Positions 1-13,579 of a stretch of DNA of 64,000 bases are shown here, piece by piece. Position 1 is the stretch's first letter. The number at the start of each line of letters is the position of its first letter. The stretch covers positions 388,501 to 452,500 of the forward strand of contig VWPU01009501.1 of the NCBI GenBank assembly GCA_013398955.1, given 5' to 3'. Made by a program: the position numbers and the translations under genes. The notes beneath the pieces were generated by a model, which was not told where the DNA came from, ran no database searches, and saw only the letters and a program-made list of their open reading frames with translations. Source of the DNA: Callaeas wilsoni. Lineage: Eukaryota; Chordata; Aves; Passeriformes; Callaeidae.

Positions 1-201
1 TTAGTTGTTACATCTTTGTTTCTATCCATTTTCCTCCAATCACAGTCTTTTCATACATATTATCCAGAGGTATTATGGACTTGTGGATATGAGTAATGAT
101 GCATCACTGAGATCAGGGAGAGCAGTATTGTGTCCATTTTGTGGTTTTTGATGCTCTGATTAAGCTGATTGTTATTCCTTTAGATGGAAATAATTTTCAG
201 G

Positions 202-214
202 AAAAAAAAAAAAA
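202..214 (+). repeat. Poly-A run, 13 bases
   Basis: Thirteen consecutive A residues follow 'ttttcagg'. There is no recognisable retroposed gene upstream, so I call it simple sequence and not a retroposition tail. Confidence 0.85.
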
Positions 215-520
215 GGAAATTGAATGCATTCCTTACTGGAATTATGAATTCCTTTCTATTTCTGGAATTTCTATGAACTATGAATACTGGTGGTATATGT
301 AAAGGAAATTAAGGTAGGTTTTACCTGTGGTAATATTAACTTTTATAAAGTACAATGGAATAGAAAAGGGTATTTTTTTATTCCTATAGGTAAATTCTTA
401 TGATATTCAAAGCCTATAATCCTAGAAGGTTGTCCCACAGCAGCTCCTACTGATTTCTCTGGTATTTTGAGTGGAAGTAATGCAGAAATAAATATTTCAA
501 GGATCAGGCTTGATATGTTC

Positions 521-545
521 GGGGATGGGCTGTGTGGGGTGGGGG
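521..545 (+). other. Canonical G-quadruplex motif
   Basis: Four G-runs of 4, 3, 4 and 5 bases are separated by loops of 2 (AT), 6 (CTGTGT) and 1 (T) base. This satisfies the standard pattern of four runs of at least three G with loops of 1 to 7. It sits in otherwise AT-rich DNA with no gene beside it. Folding is inferred from the pattern only. Confidence 0.7.
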
Positions 546-1896
546 ATAGGTAAGTGTAGCAGCATTTTCTCCCTTTAAATTCAAAATGAAATTATTAACA
601 TCATAAAATCTCCGACAGTCAAGAAACCCCAAAGAAAAGATGATCTGCAAAGATTGGCTTAAATTCTGTCATATGAATCACAGGTGCAATTCCTTTTGAC
701 GTCAATAGGAATATTGTCTTTGTTACTGAAAGTAAAATATGACCTGTCGTCTATTTGCTTGTCTGTTATGGAACTAGGGATGAGGCTGCAGGACCAAACA
801 GATACGCCTGGACAGATTTGATCGCCTTTGCGAACTGTTAGACTTGAACCTGGCATTTGCATGAAACTGCACTGAATGTTTTATTTTGTACACTTTAAGC
901 CAGTGCTAAGATTAAAGAAAACACTTAAAGGTTTCCTAATACAATTATTCAGGATTTGGAACATTTTGTTGTGTTCTCTGTTTTATTATCTTTATTTCTT
1001 TGGGTCTTTTGCCTCAAATAAACTCATACTTTTCATATGTTCTTAAAAATTTACCACAATTGGTAAATTACTTTTTTCATTAATGAATAATATATTTCCA
1101 TGAAGTTTTCTTTGAACCATCTATAGATTCCAGCAGTGCACCTTTTTTATGATTCTTCTCTGCTGCCATTAGTTATACACCAATGAGAAACTATCAAATG
1201 ATTACATATGACAATCATCTGAAGCATTGCTTCTGTTGGAAATACACCTTGCTTAGCTGATTTTTTCACAGTAATAATTGCCAAAGTTGGCCGTTATTTA
1301 TAGCTTTATCAAGAGTTTTTGCTCGTTAGGCTTTAGGAAATATTTTAGTTAATCTAATTTGAAAAAATGGAGATGTGCAGTCAGATGATGAGATAGTTGT
1401 GTGCTGGATTACTGAGGTTTACTGAGCGATTTCTAGTAATAGAGCAGAATCTCCCTCCTCACCATTATTGCATGCAGGGCATGATGCTCTCTTTCTTTTG
1501 AATTTTTTTAGAAAGCCTATTACCTGCTGTAAGATCCGTGACTCTTTTTGTGCCTGATCAAGAAGGGCAAATATCCCCAAGAAGGGCGGACTTCTCTGGG
1601 GAACACGTGGTGAAGTTCCCCCTAATCTTTAAAGATTCTTCAGGGAAGAAAATATTTGACTCTAGTTTGCCCCAAAGAAGACAAATCCTTGTAATTGACC
1701 TGGGCAAATAAAGCACATACAAGTAACCTTTCCCTTTCAAAATAATTATACACAACTATAGCAAAGCCAAAGGATTTGAGATCCATACCTACCTGGTAAG
1801 AGGTACGGAGACCTCAAGTCAGTTGGTTAGCAGGTCTGTTTGGAAAATGCAGCAATTTAAAGGTTATATGGAAACGAGCTGGAGCTGGAGGAATAA

Positions 1897-1913
1897 TAAA
1901 TAAATAAATAAAT
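1897..1913 (+). repeat. (TAAA)n microsatellite
   Basis: Four full TAAA units plus one base form a perfect short tetranucleotide repeat. Confidence 0.85.
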
Positions 1914-4900
1914 GGTGATGTTGCTTTTTTAAAGAAAAAAATCTTACTTGAAATAAAACAGTGGAAAATTGAGATTGTTATACCTTCCTAGAATTATGTA
2001 TAGTATGTTGACTAGCCAGTACATTTCTAGATTATTTTGGTCACATTCCTGGGAAATAAGCCAATACTGGTAAATGACTTGATGTTTTAAAAGCCTTTAA
2101 GATGAATCTAGTGATTATAGTATTGTAAATTTGGAATTTGACTCTAGAAAATTTAGTACATTTGACTTTATGAAAAAGATTTTGAAAAAAATGTAAAAGA
2201 TAAGTTACTTTGGATGCTATATATCAGATTAATTACAGGAAAATGAGAAGTGTTTCAGAAGTTGAAAAATAAAATTGGAACACATCCTGAGTCAGAGAAA
2301 CTAATTCAAGTCATTTTTGTGGTAAACATTTTCTTACCTGTGTATATTCCACCACAATCCTTACATGTGTTGTGCACCTCACTCATTCTTATCCAAAACC
2401 TTAAATTATCAACACAAAGCAATTAAAACAATTTGGATCAGACAAGAATTGTCATTTTTGCCCAGTGCCATCAATCTGTTCTGCAGTTTATTTACAGAGC
2501 AGGCGAGGTCTGTGAGCTTTTTTTGTGACATAAGTGTTTATTAAGAAGGAAGAAGTAAAGTTAGCTTGTCCACTTTAATGGGTTCAATTTTCTGTAAATA
2601 AGAAGAGCACATATTAAGGTTTCTAGCATCATTCTCTGACATACACATTTATTACAAGGAGTCCAGTTTCTTTTTTAAAACAATTATTTTCTCAAACTTT
2701 AAGACAATTCTAGGTAAACTTAAAATTAGTAGGTGTTTCTTTTTAATAAAACTGAGTATTGTAGTACTGATATTTAACTAATATTTTATTGTAAATGGCA
2801 TCTTTGTTTTAGTGTACTGAAAGCTTGATAACCTTCAATTTAACATGGACACCATTCAAGATCTTAAGATAATTTACACACTACTTCAGTCACTTCAAGT
2901 TATATGGGCTCATTTACATGTAAATTTTGCTTTTATAAAGAAAAGTATGTTGTTTATTAATGTGTTGTTCAATTCTGCAAAAATATCCAAGTAATGATCT
3001 TTTAAACTTATCTATGTTGAAGTGAATTAAGTAATTCTGTAAAATATCAATTAAGCATTTCACTCTCAGTAACACCAAAGTGGGAATTCCATTAAGAGTC
3101 TATTTCTACCCAGTACTGAAGGGTCTCTATTGATTACATGGTAGGCACACGGTAAAAGAATCAATAGAATTGATGCCTATGGACCATGTCCTGCTTCTTT
3201 TACTTTGAATATGGAAAAATTTCCATGGCTTCTGTTGTTTTCAGTGATGAGTTGAAAGAAGACATAAGAACTGCAGTTTCACTTTGTCATTGCTGCCAAA
3301 TAGATATTATAATGAAACTGTCTTGAATATTGAGGTACATACAAGTAAAAATTTGAGTGTACTATTCTCTGCAACTTGTAAAAATTGGAAAGTCAGTTTT
3401 CTTTTTGTCTAAATTTTCTTGCATTTAAGGAATTTTTCGAGTCAAATACCTGCCCATTAATTTTCAATGCACTGTGGTTAACATATTATTTTGTTAAAAT
3501 CATTGGCAGTCTTCTGTGGAGTACTTAAGAAAGAGAAGCTTTAAAAAAGTGTTTGAAAAGTAGCCTTTTTATAATGCACTATAGAGATATAATTCCTCTG
3601 AAAAATATGCTTTTTACAGTCAAATCATTTCATAACTAATAGAAAAGGAATGTGGTTCATTAGAAAACACCCCATTTCAGTTGTCAAGCTTTTAATCAAA
3701 ATCCCAGGCCTTGTGGAGTAATCTAAGCATTTTCTCTTCTGTTTTCTTAGTTGTTTTTTGAAGTATAATCCCAGTAATGAGCAAGTAACAAAACTCAGTT
3801 GTACCTATAAAACTACCACCTATCACAGTTCTTTCAGTCTCAAACAGGATAACCAGAGCATAACTACTGCGAAGCAATACAATTATGAATTTCTTGAGGG
3901 GGAAAAAGGAGAGATAAGTGCACAGAAGTCAGCTAACACTGATGCATGGGTGGCTACAGCATGCAAAGGGTTAACAAGATTTTCATTTTAGATAGTTGCC
4001 GTAGTAACAATCAGAGAGCTCAGGCTGTATCTTTTCTATTTGTGGGGAATGTTTAGATTTACAGAGTAGCTCAGCTTATTATATATCTGCCTTGATTGCT
4101 GGATAAGGTTCGTTGATTAAAAACAGAATAAGATGCATTTTTATAATACTAGGGGAACCCACTGCCCCCTGCCTCTGCCTCCCATCACTCTTTGTCCAGA
4201 TCTCTCTCAGCTCTCCCAGCACTTGCCCGCTGCCCAAGGTGTGGCTGTAAATCAAGTTTCACTTGAACTTTCAAGGAGCTGGGGCTGGATCTGCCTGAGT
4301 TGCACAGAGCAGGAGCGCTTGGTCCTGAGCATCCTTTTTCTCCTTCCAGTGGCTGAATGTAAACCTAAAGCCACGACACCACCAGCTCTGGGTTTGAGCA
4401 CTGCTTTTGTTTGATTTTGTAGCTTGTTCACCATCCACAGCTTAGTAAAAGAAAGTTTGATCAAAGGTCACCTCCACAGTAGAGGAGTGAAGAGGGAGAT
4501 TTCCACCATTCAACTGTTCTCCTCAGAATTAGCGGGAGCTATCAGAGGCTCTGCAGACGTGACCACCTCCCTTCAATGTGCAAATGGGATCTGACTTGTG
4601 AGAATCACACAATTATTCATTTTCTTCCCTGAAAAACTGAGAAGGCTTGTGATGACCACAGCAGCACCTGTGCAGAGGTTGTAGTAACTCTGAAGCCTGG
4701 AGGCTGCCACACAAGACCAATGCCTCATGCTGATGGCAGCTTCACACCTCACCTGAAGGCTTGTATCTCTTGGGAGCAGGGAAAAAACTCTGTTCACCTG
4801 GAACGCCAGGTCAAGTCTGCCTTGAACAGCTGCTGCCACTTAGTGCCAAGTGATATGAGGTAGTTGTTTGAAACGGGTGTGGTGGCTGCAGTAGTGTGGC

Positions 4901-5212
4901 ATTTTAATGCCTAATTCTGTGATAAGAGAAATTCTGGTATAAAGTTGTACTAACTTGTGGGGTTTGATAGACTGGTCTGCTCTGATTCTACTAGTTTCTA
5001 AAGCTTTTGCTCTTTGCAAGCTTGATTTACCTCTGGTGCTTTGTAGTGTTTGGTTGCTTTCTTAGCTCCATAACACACAACTGAGGGTCTTTCTTTCCCT
5101 TTTATTGGCTTAATTGCTATCTTGAAGTGCTAGGAACATTTGGAAACTGGCTTTTCTTTTTTTTTCCTCAGGTATCTGACAATTTGTTCAAAAAATTTAC
5201 TGGTAGGATAAA

Positions 5213-5240
5213 GGATTGGATTGGATTGGTTTGGATTGGG
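5213..5240 (+). repeat. (GGATT)n short tandem repeat
   Basis: The tract reads as GGATT units with one interruption (GGTTT) near the middle. It is a short degenerate pentanucleotide repeat. Confidence 0.8.
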
Positions 5241-7323
5241 TGTTCTTTGAACCAGAGGAGGCCTTCTAGGAAAAATTACCTTTTGGAATTAAAAAGTAAT
5301 TTTTTGTGAAACTGGTCTTAGCCAACAGTAGAATAGTTTTCTAATCACTGAAGTTCAGTCTGCAGTATGGTGGTACTCAGCTTGACTCCTATTACCACTG
5401 TGAGTTTTCATTTCATACAGCAACAACAACAAAATTAACCTGACCCCTGTACAGGACCTATGTGCAAATTTGTTGTTCTTTTAGATGCTCTCGACTTTTG
5501 AAAGCCAGCCCACTCCCACTTGAGGACCGCTCCTTGGATTTGTGATCCCAGAGTCTTTACAGGTCCCAAGGTGTTCTATTAGAGGACAATGAGCTGCAAC
5601 ACTGTTGGCCCAAAGTGGCTTCATCGATAAACTGGCAACTGACGAGAGTTTGATACTAATAGTCTTTAGTCATAGATGTACCCAGTTACTGCATTCATCA
5701 AATTCACAGTTTTGTTTCTACACATGAAAGTGAATGAATCCATCAGCTCCCTTTAAGCAATCACTCTTTTATCAACACTGTCATTTAAACATAGGATAAC
5801 AGCCTGTGTATATCCATCAGTCCCAGAAACTAACTTTGGTTTATAGGGAAATTCTTGCTGCGAAGAATTTCAAAAAATCAAATTTATTTTTTCCTCAGAA
5901 AAAGATCCTTTAAGTAAACTTGTCAAGCTTCCAGTTTCTTTGTCTATTGTTACTTATTTTGAGTGATAGTGAGTTTTTTTTTAGTTCCCTGAAATATGTT
6001 AATATGGGAGGGGTTTTGGCTTTGTTCATTGTTATTTTCAAGTTATAAACATAGCACCAGGTCCCTAGCTCCCTTTTACCCCTTCTTTTATGTGTAAATG
6101 TTTCATAACTATCTGTATGAATTTTCCAAGTAAAACGCATTTTCTTGGAACTGTTTTTCCTTATGGAAAGTCTTTTACCCTTAACTTCATTGTGTTTGAA
6201 ACCAAAAGCCTGAAAACAGCATTCCTACACTACTTCTTTGTTTCCAGATTTTAAGATCTATTATGCAATAATATAGTGCGTAATCATAATTATGCATTCA
6301 TGATGATGTTTGTACTGGCTTAACTCAGGAATAGTGTGAGAAAGCTAATCTCGAAGCTACAGGCTGTTTTCCTGGACTTTAGATTCTGATCTGAGCTGTT
6401 TGTTGAGTCTTACTGGAACCAGAGCCTCGTACTCACCAGTCCTGCTGCTGGATTCTCCATCTTTATCTCCAGTCCCAGTGAAGGACCTTCACCCATTCTT
6501 TTGAAACTTTTTTTTTTCACGGAAACTTGCGTAGTTGCAGTTCTTAGTCATGCTGCATGTAATCAGTACACTGAAACAATTTAAATGAGAGCTGCGTTAC
6601 ACAACGATGTCATACAAACTACAAAAACTGAGCATACATTGAATCTGTCATTGGGCATTTTAGGGAAATTAATTTTCATTTTTTTGTGAGAACAGTGAAA
6701 TAAAATCCTCATGCTTTTAAGGCAGTGGGGGAAAAATTACCTGATTATGTGCAGCATATTCTTCAACTGGAAGAAAGTAACTGCTTGCAAGGTAAAGATG
6801 CTGCTCTGCTCAGTTCATCTGCTTGGTCCAAGCTTTCTGAAATGATAAAGAAAATGTAAGCACCATGAATCTGTAATTCAGATCTGTGACAGATCATATA
6901 GATGAGAAAACACTGAACTTTGGATATTATTTTCTCTGAAATCCTCATATTAATCAGTTACTTAATACCACTATTATTTATTTAAAAATCTATGCAAAAA
7001 TTGATGGTATGGAAGAAAAATTAAAACCCCTAAAATACTGTACAGTCATATGTTAAAATCTATTGAACTGATTTTCTTTTGAAGTCTATTTTATTATTTT
7101 GAGGGATTTTTCATTGATAATATTTGGGAAGGGTTTTTCAGTGGAATAAAAAAAAATTTAAATTTTACATGAAGACGCAAAGCATATCATATGAAAGTAT
7201 AACTGGCTAAAGGAAATTTTACATTTCATCTTTACTATACTCAAAAAATAGAAATCATGAACGGATAATAACCAGATCATTCCAATTATTTGTAAATTTT
7301 TCTGTCAGTATTATATATGTATA

Positions 7324-7347
7324 GTGTGTGTGTGTGTGTGTGTGTGT
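7324..7347 (+). repeat. (GT)12 microsatellite
   Basis: Twelve uninterrupted GT dinucleotides, 24 bp. The tract is preceded by TATATATGTATA, so the alternating purine-pyrimidine character extends partly upstream. It is likely to vary in length between individuals. Confidence 0.95.
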
Positions 7348-8868
7348 AAAGTTAATTGCTCTCCTCATTACTTGTGAGCAAGAAAGCATAGAGTAATAGT
7401 AAAAATCACTAAAGGAACCTTGTTCCAGTTTATTTATACATAAGCTGTCAATTATCATGCATAATGCAGCAGCATACCAACAAGCAACACACTTGCGGAA
7501 GACCGTTTAATTTTAGTTTTTTATGGACACAAGAAGCTGATATTAAAGCCATCCCTAAGAAGATTGTCCTTGATTTTACATTATCCTGGGTGGGTGTTTC
7601 AATTTCTTCCATTTACTATCATGCTCGCTGGGGAAAAAATATCCTAGTGTCTGCTTAATAGTGATGGAATTTTCTACATGAAGATGTAAGGAGGAATTAG
7701 GTTTTACCCCATAATTATATATTAAATCAGTGTTAAAATACAGTTGTAATCAAATCCTTTCATATCCCAAGGCCACACATTTGATACAGTACATTGGAAG
7801 GTCAGAATACTTAGCTGAGTATACACCCCTTGAGACTCAACAGATGTACAGATATGCGGCCTAATCCCAAAAATGCATTCATAAGTCTGGAAGATCAGAA
7901 TTGAGCCTTAATTCTCTAAAGGACTGCCACAATGTTGTGTGGTCCTTTCATCCAAATTAGAATGATTCATTATGCCTAGTCCATTAGCACCATCAGGGAT
8001 AGGTGTGGGCCATAAAATCTGCATTAGGATTTCTAAATATGTCAAGGATAATCTTAAAAGGAGATAAACTGGGATGTTTTAACGGAACTAAAAATAATTA
8101 ATCAAAGTCATACATATAGACTTCTGGTTGTTGAATTATGTGTTAAACTTCTACCTTAAATGATTATTCTGTCTTAACAAATATAAAACTTGGGCAGGGG
8201 ATTGTATTTTGGATTTATACTCTTACTTTAAAATACCACGTTTCCTCTTAGTAAAGAGATATATATAAATAGCTAATAAAAGGATACATAAAAATCTTTA
8301 AAAGTCCTCAAGAAAGGCATAGATTCTTTTCTATTCCTCAATTCTATTTCAAATTAGAGAGGAATTTATATATAATATTTTGTGTGCATTCCGTGTGTGC
8401 ACCACTGAGATTCAAATATTGTGTAATGCATCACCAAGAGAATTATGCTGCAATACCTACACCATTGACTACAATGCCCTTGTATTGAATGTGTAATTCA
8501 TAAAGGCCTCACAATATTCATTGGAAGTGTAATCCTAATAGAGCTGCACTCGTTTATACAGTCAAAATATTGGACAAGCATATACAAAGAACTTTTTATT
8601 TTCTCCCTCTTTTAGTTCTGAGGAAAAAAAAAGTTGAATTTTTAAAAAGTTATCTTTTGCTACTGCTAAAGCGTGACTTATTCACCATTCATGACAAAAA
8701 CCGTCACTTTCCTAAAGTAAAATACACAACTGAATTTGCAGTTCCAAACAAAATAATAACAATATATAATAAGCAGAATCTATAACTAGCTATTCTGTAG
8801 TTCTGTGTAATGGATGATTTATAGAAAGCTTTATGCATGTCCTTTTTTATTTTTGTATTTGTAATGGA

Positions 8869-9150
8869 TTCATAGAATCATGGAATGGTTTGAGTTGGAA
8901 TGGGCCTTAAAGACCATCCACTTTCAACCCCTCTGCCTGGGGCAGGGACACCTTCTGCTAGACCAGGCTACTCTATTGCCCCATCCAGCCTGGCCCAGAA
9001 CACCTCTTGATATAGGGAATCTTATTCTCTGAGCAACCTGTGCCAGTGCCTTACCACTCTCATAGTGAAGCATTTCTTCCTTGTATCTAATCTAAACCTG
9101 CTCCCCTTCAATTTAAAGCCATTCCCCCTTGTCCTATCATTACCCCTTTT
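8869..9150 (-). mobile_element. CR1 LINE, 3' tail fragment
   Basis: On the plus strand this begins with 'attcatagaatcatggaatgg', the complement of the avian CR1 3' end. It continues through the familiar CR1 blocks: 'gggccttaaagaccatcca', 'ggggcagggacacctt', 'gagcaacctgtgccagtgcc' and 'ccattcccccttgtcctat'. The element therefore reads on the minus strand and keeps only about the last 280-300 bp, which covers the extreme end of the reverse-transcriptase frame and the short 3' UTR. Such 5' truncation is typical of LINE insertion. Scattered substitutions and small indels show it is not recent. It has no coding capacity. The far (right) boundary is approximate, set where CR1 similarity fades into AT-rich sequence. 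Confidence 0.93.
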
Positions 9151-12100
9151 CTATTCCTTAGATAAAAATAAACATATGATACATGAAATTTGGACTTCTG
9201 GAAAAGGTGATTTAAATCATCCATTCCAGGATAAGAAAAAGTATAACAAAGAAAAAATACAAAATTACTCTAAACTAGAAATTATTCGGTACCACACTAA
9301 ACTAAGCTGCAGATAACAGCAATCATTTTGGATGGCTTTGGTGTAAATAGCTAGACCATGGGACCAGGCAGAATTAACCCATATGCAATATGAATGCCGT
9401 CATGTCTTCTGGAAAAACCTCTGTAATTGTCCCCTTGATCATCTGAAATATCTATTGTCACAGTAACTGCCCCAAGCCCAAATGATATTTGCGCAAAGTG
9501 AGAGACCAATTGTCGGAAGCTTACCAGGGATTGATGGTTTATCCCACAGTTTAGTCCATCAGCCTATCCAGAGTAAATTCGATGTTTGCAGAACTGCAGC
9601 TGAGCCATAGTGAGCAGAGTATTCATCTATCTTACGTGAGAAATGTTTGGCAAAAGCGAAATAAGTTACATTCAAGCAAGTGCATTCAGAAAGTGTTTAC
9701 TGGCAAATATCAACATGGCCTCATTAGTAGAAAAAGAGATGAAATTCTTAGAGCAAACAATAATTTACAACAGTGAGGTTAACCCAGTAGGAAAAATGCA
9801 CTGATAATTCAGTGTGAAAGTGTGCAAGCAGCACTGCATTATATCTTGTCTAAAGATAAGTTATATACTGTGTGATTTCATCGGTACAGGTGCATGTCAT
9901 CTCTGAAATGGTATTATCCAAAGTATTCAACTTTACAGTAAAACTGAAAGGTTCAACACCCACGGCAGATACCTGAACACTAAGACACACTGACAGTACT
10001 CGTGCTACCCACAGGTACCAGCTCACCACAACAGAGATGATTCACTTAGGGTTGTCAACTTTCACAATATCCTCAGCACATTTATGCTAATCACAGCACT
10101 AAGAATACGATTTCCTGGTTCTAGTCATTGTGTAAATATACAATACATATATACACTGCTTTCCCAAAGAACAAAATGAACAGGAGAGGGTAATAGGAAA
10201 AATAAAATGAGAAAGTGAAGTCAAGAGAGTAGTGGCAAAATACACTGCTAGCTATCCTATGCTCTTTGAGAAAGGAAGTTATCTACACATAGTCAGGTAT
10301 TTATAAAATGGGGAAAAATAAGTGGGAGGAAAGGGCAGGAGAGGAGCAACTGTGGAGTGAAGCCAAATGAAGACTTTAGAGGAAGGAAGGACAGGAGTAG
10401 AAAGCCCATCAAGATAGAATGATATGGGCAGTAGAAGATCTCTGAGTGTTCCCATTTTCCAGCTTTTCCATTCCTGTTCCAATCAGTTGGTTGTCACCTC
10501 CTCCAGAACCACAGAAGCAGACAGAAAGAATCACCAGGACTCGGCTAGGTCCAGGTATTCCAGAATATGGATTTATTTAAACCTTTTTAGAACTGGGGAA
10601 GAATTTGAAGATGGGTTCCAAGAGTATCCTGAGTTAAAAAGCTCAAAATAAAGTTGCTTTTGACAGCATTACTTTGTACCTAAATTACAGTGACATTTGA
10701 TTTATGTTTATTTTACAGATTTGAAAAAAAATGCACTCTAATTAGGTAAAATGAATTTATCCCCATGTTTAGCACACATTTAATTTGCATTAGGCAGTCA
10801 TATTTGATAGTAATAAACAATTTGAAATCATAGTAAAATCCTGACAAGTGTTGGAAAATAGTAACATACCTAGGATTTGGGGTTTTTTTGTTTGAAGAAT
10901 TTCTTTGGTCTGCTTTAGGTTTGTGGATGAAACATACATAATGATACATGGTGAAATGTATGTTCAGTCTTGTCACTTGTCAAGTGATGATCCCTTGGGG
11001 TAAACAGCAGAGTTTCTCAGTTGCAGGGAATCCCAGCTGTCTTTTGGGATTCCATCTGTGTGCACTTCCCCCCCCCCCCCTTTTTTTTTGTGTTTGAAAC
11101 ATTTAAAGGCTTTGGTTTGACCACAGCCTCTTCAACTGTTACCAATATTTTTTTCTACTATCACCAAAATATAGTGGGAAGTAGATCCTTCTTCTCTTCA
11201 TCACTAGTTCCATGGCCCATCAAAGTAACAATTTGTGCAGATACACAGATTCTTGAACACTCCGCTGAAATCCTGGATCCCATAAAGTTGTAAAGTAGTA
11301 ACTAAAACAATTATCCCATGCCTAAGTCGAAAGATTTAGGTGAAATTAACTGCACGCATTATATTGGCAGCAGGTTTTCAAAGTTCTTTGGGGGTTTTTT
11401 TTCAACCGCAAGGACTAAAGATTGCAAAATTTCTTTTGTATTTAGCTCAAGTTTCAAGATCTCAGACCTACAGACATAGTGGAGGCTGTGAAAGCTGAAA
11501 TGCTGGTGCAATTGTAAGATTCCAGAGTGGGTGTTTATAGCTGGAGACTGTCATGTCTTTGCTTTAATTAGTGATGTTGTCATCGGCATGGAACCACAGC
11601 ACTGAAAACCTCCTGACGTCTCCAGTGTTGTGTTAGTGGAGAGGAGTTGCCTCTGCATGTCTAGCAAAGAAAGCTGTGGCACTGTGAAGTGCTGCCACAG
11701 GCCTTGACTGGCAGGTTTTCCAGAAAAGCCCTTGAGATAAATATTCTTCCAAGACTGAATCCTCTGTGGAAAAAGATAAGAGTTTTCAGGGAAGCTACAG
11801 AAATTGAAAGACAGTCCAGCTGGTTGCATACAAATCAACAACAAAATGCGGATCTGTGTCTGTCCATTGGGCTGTTTGGATGGGGTTGTCTTAGAGCTTT
11901 ATGAATTTGTAATCAGTTATAAGGTAAAGGAGTACATTGAGACAGTCAGTGCGAGTGGTGATAAAATAGAGTTACCACTCTTCTTTTTATTCAAAAATAT
12001 CTTAAAACAAATATTAATTAGTTAGGGATAGTCTGAGACCTAGTCAAGTATCTCTTCTTGTTCTGTCCAGAATGACCCTTAGGACCCCTTGAACTGATTT

Positions 12101-13579
12101 GATGAGCTTAACAAAGTTTGCTGAATTGACTATGGTGATCATCAAAGGTGAACTCAGCCTCTCAAGAGGGGATGTTCTGCAGTTTCAGCATGTCAACCCT
12201 GTGATGATCCAATTGAATTTAAATCGAATTTCAAAGTAGAAACCTCCGTCAGTGTATTAACTGGTGTTTTGCTAGCCCAGACTCATATCTGAAGGCATCT
12301 GAGATATGTTTACAGCTCTCCTCCCAGTACACTCTTGGTTTTAATTGACTGTATAAACTTATTCTGCCCAGGGGACACTGGAACTTTCTCCAAAGTCATG
12401 AAGACATTCTGGTGATATTCTGTATCTTTCATGGGAACTCAGATTCTTTGGAAAATTTAGGAAGAGAAAATCTGTTTGCAGGAATCAAAATAGAATAAGA
12501 AACAAAGCCTTTGAGTATCAGTACATCTCCTTAAATAGTGCTGAACACTTCTTGGAACACCATGCCTGGGACTGGATGGTCCTGTCACGTTGACTTACTG
12601 AACATGAGCTCAGTAGCTCAGTAACTGTTCCTTGCTTCAAAACAGCTTCTGAAGAAACAGCTAGCACTTACCAGGCATTTAACATCAGAATTTCATAGAT
12701 TTCAAACAACTTGATCATGCCATATTTTTCTTCAGCATGGGGGTTCCCTGAAGTTTCTGCCAGGCCACGCACATCATATGTTAGAAATCTTTGCAGGGAA
12801 GAGCCCATCTAATGTTACTTGTCAGCACTGATTCCATTTAGCAAGAGTGCAAAACTATTTTCAGCCTGCTGTGATGGCTATTTTTATCTCCATTAACCTC
12901 TTGACTGAATATAAACATTTATTGAGGGTTACCTCCCTTGTTTGTCCAGTTGCTTCAAAGGTTAGTGAAAAGTGGATGCCTGCCTGACCTCTTTTATCCT
13001 CATTAGCTAATTCTAATTGTTCCCTGAGAGATCACAGTTTTGACCCTGCTTGTCCTTGTCAAATTTGTCTAGTTATGGCATGAAAACATTAGCAGAAATT
13101 GCATTTTCAGAGAAACATTCCTCAAGTGTAGAATGTACAGTTACCTGGTGTAGAGCAGTGAACAATATTGTGGGTGTATAATGTGCCCTCCTTTAAAAAA
13201 TGGGAGGTAATTACTGTATGGCCCATCTTACAGACACCCGTGTTAGCAGATCCCTATGATTATACTCGGGCAGTAGGGAGAATGTTTTGTAAGCTTTTGA
13301 GTAAGGTGTAGCAGTTCTTTCGGAGGGAGAAATAAAATTATGTTTGGTTTTTGAAGTCTTATTTGTAAACAGCTGTAGTACTGTTGCTTCTGTGTCCAGA
13401 AAGCTGTTTTTTGTGTGTGTGTAAAAAGGTACATTTCTTAAGCTAGAGATATTCCTGCTAGCACTTTAAAAAACCCCAAACAAAACAGTGTAAAGTAGGT
13501 AACATCTACCACCACTATTTTGGGAATGACCAACTAAATTTTGCAGTATGACAAGTACATCTTACGAATTACAGGATGA
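9151..13579. other. Gene-free stretch
   Basis: No exon or RNA gene is recognisable. The part at 10180-10400 is purine-rich on the plus strand. Open frames at 10279-10482, 11021-11293, 11551-11844 and elsewhere are short, sit on both strands and match no family I know. The polypyrimidine run at 11068-11089 is listed separately. Confidence 0.65.
11068..11089 (+). repeat. C13T9 homopolymer tract
   Basis: Thirteen C residues are followed directly by nine T residues, giving an uninterrupted 22-base pyrimidine tract. Length errors in assembly and polymorphism are both likely here. Confidence 0.9.

Larger units (their letters stand above)
1..8868. other. Gene-free AT-rich stretch
   Basis: No exon, RNA gene or recognisable transposon was found here. 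Open frames are all under about 95 codons, lie on both strands and overlap each other. None has a recognisable domain or a convincing splice-site pair. The stretch holds the poly-A run, G-quadruplex motif, AAAT, GGATT and GT repeats listed separately. The part at 5440-5640 is less AT-rich than its surroundings but I recognise nothing in it. Confidence 0.7.
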
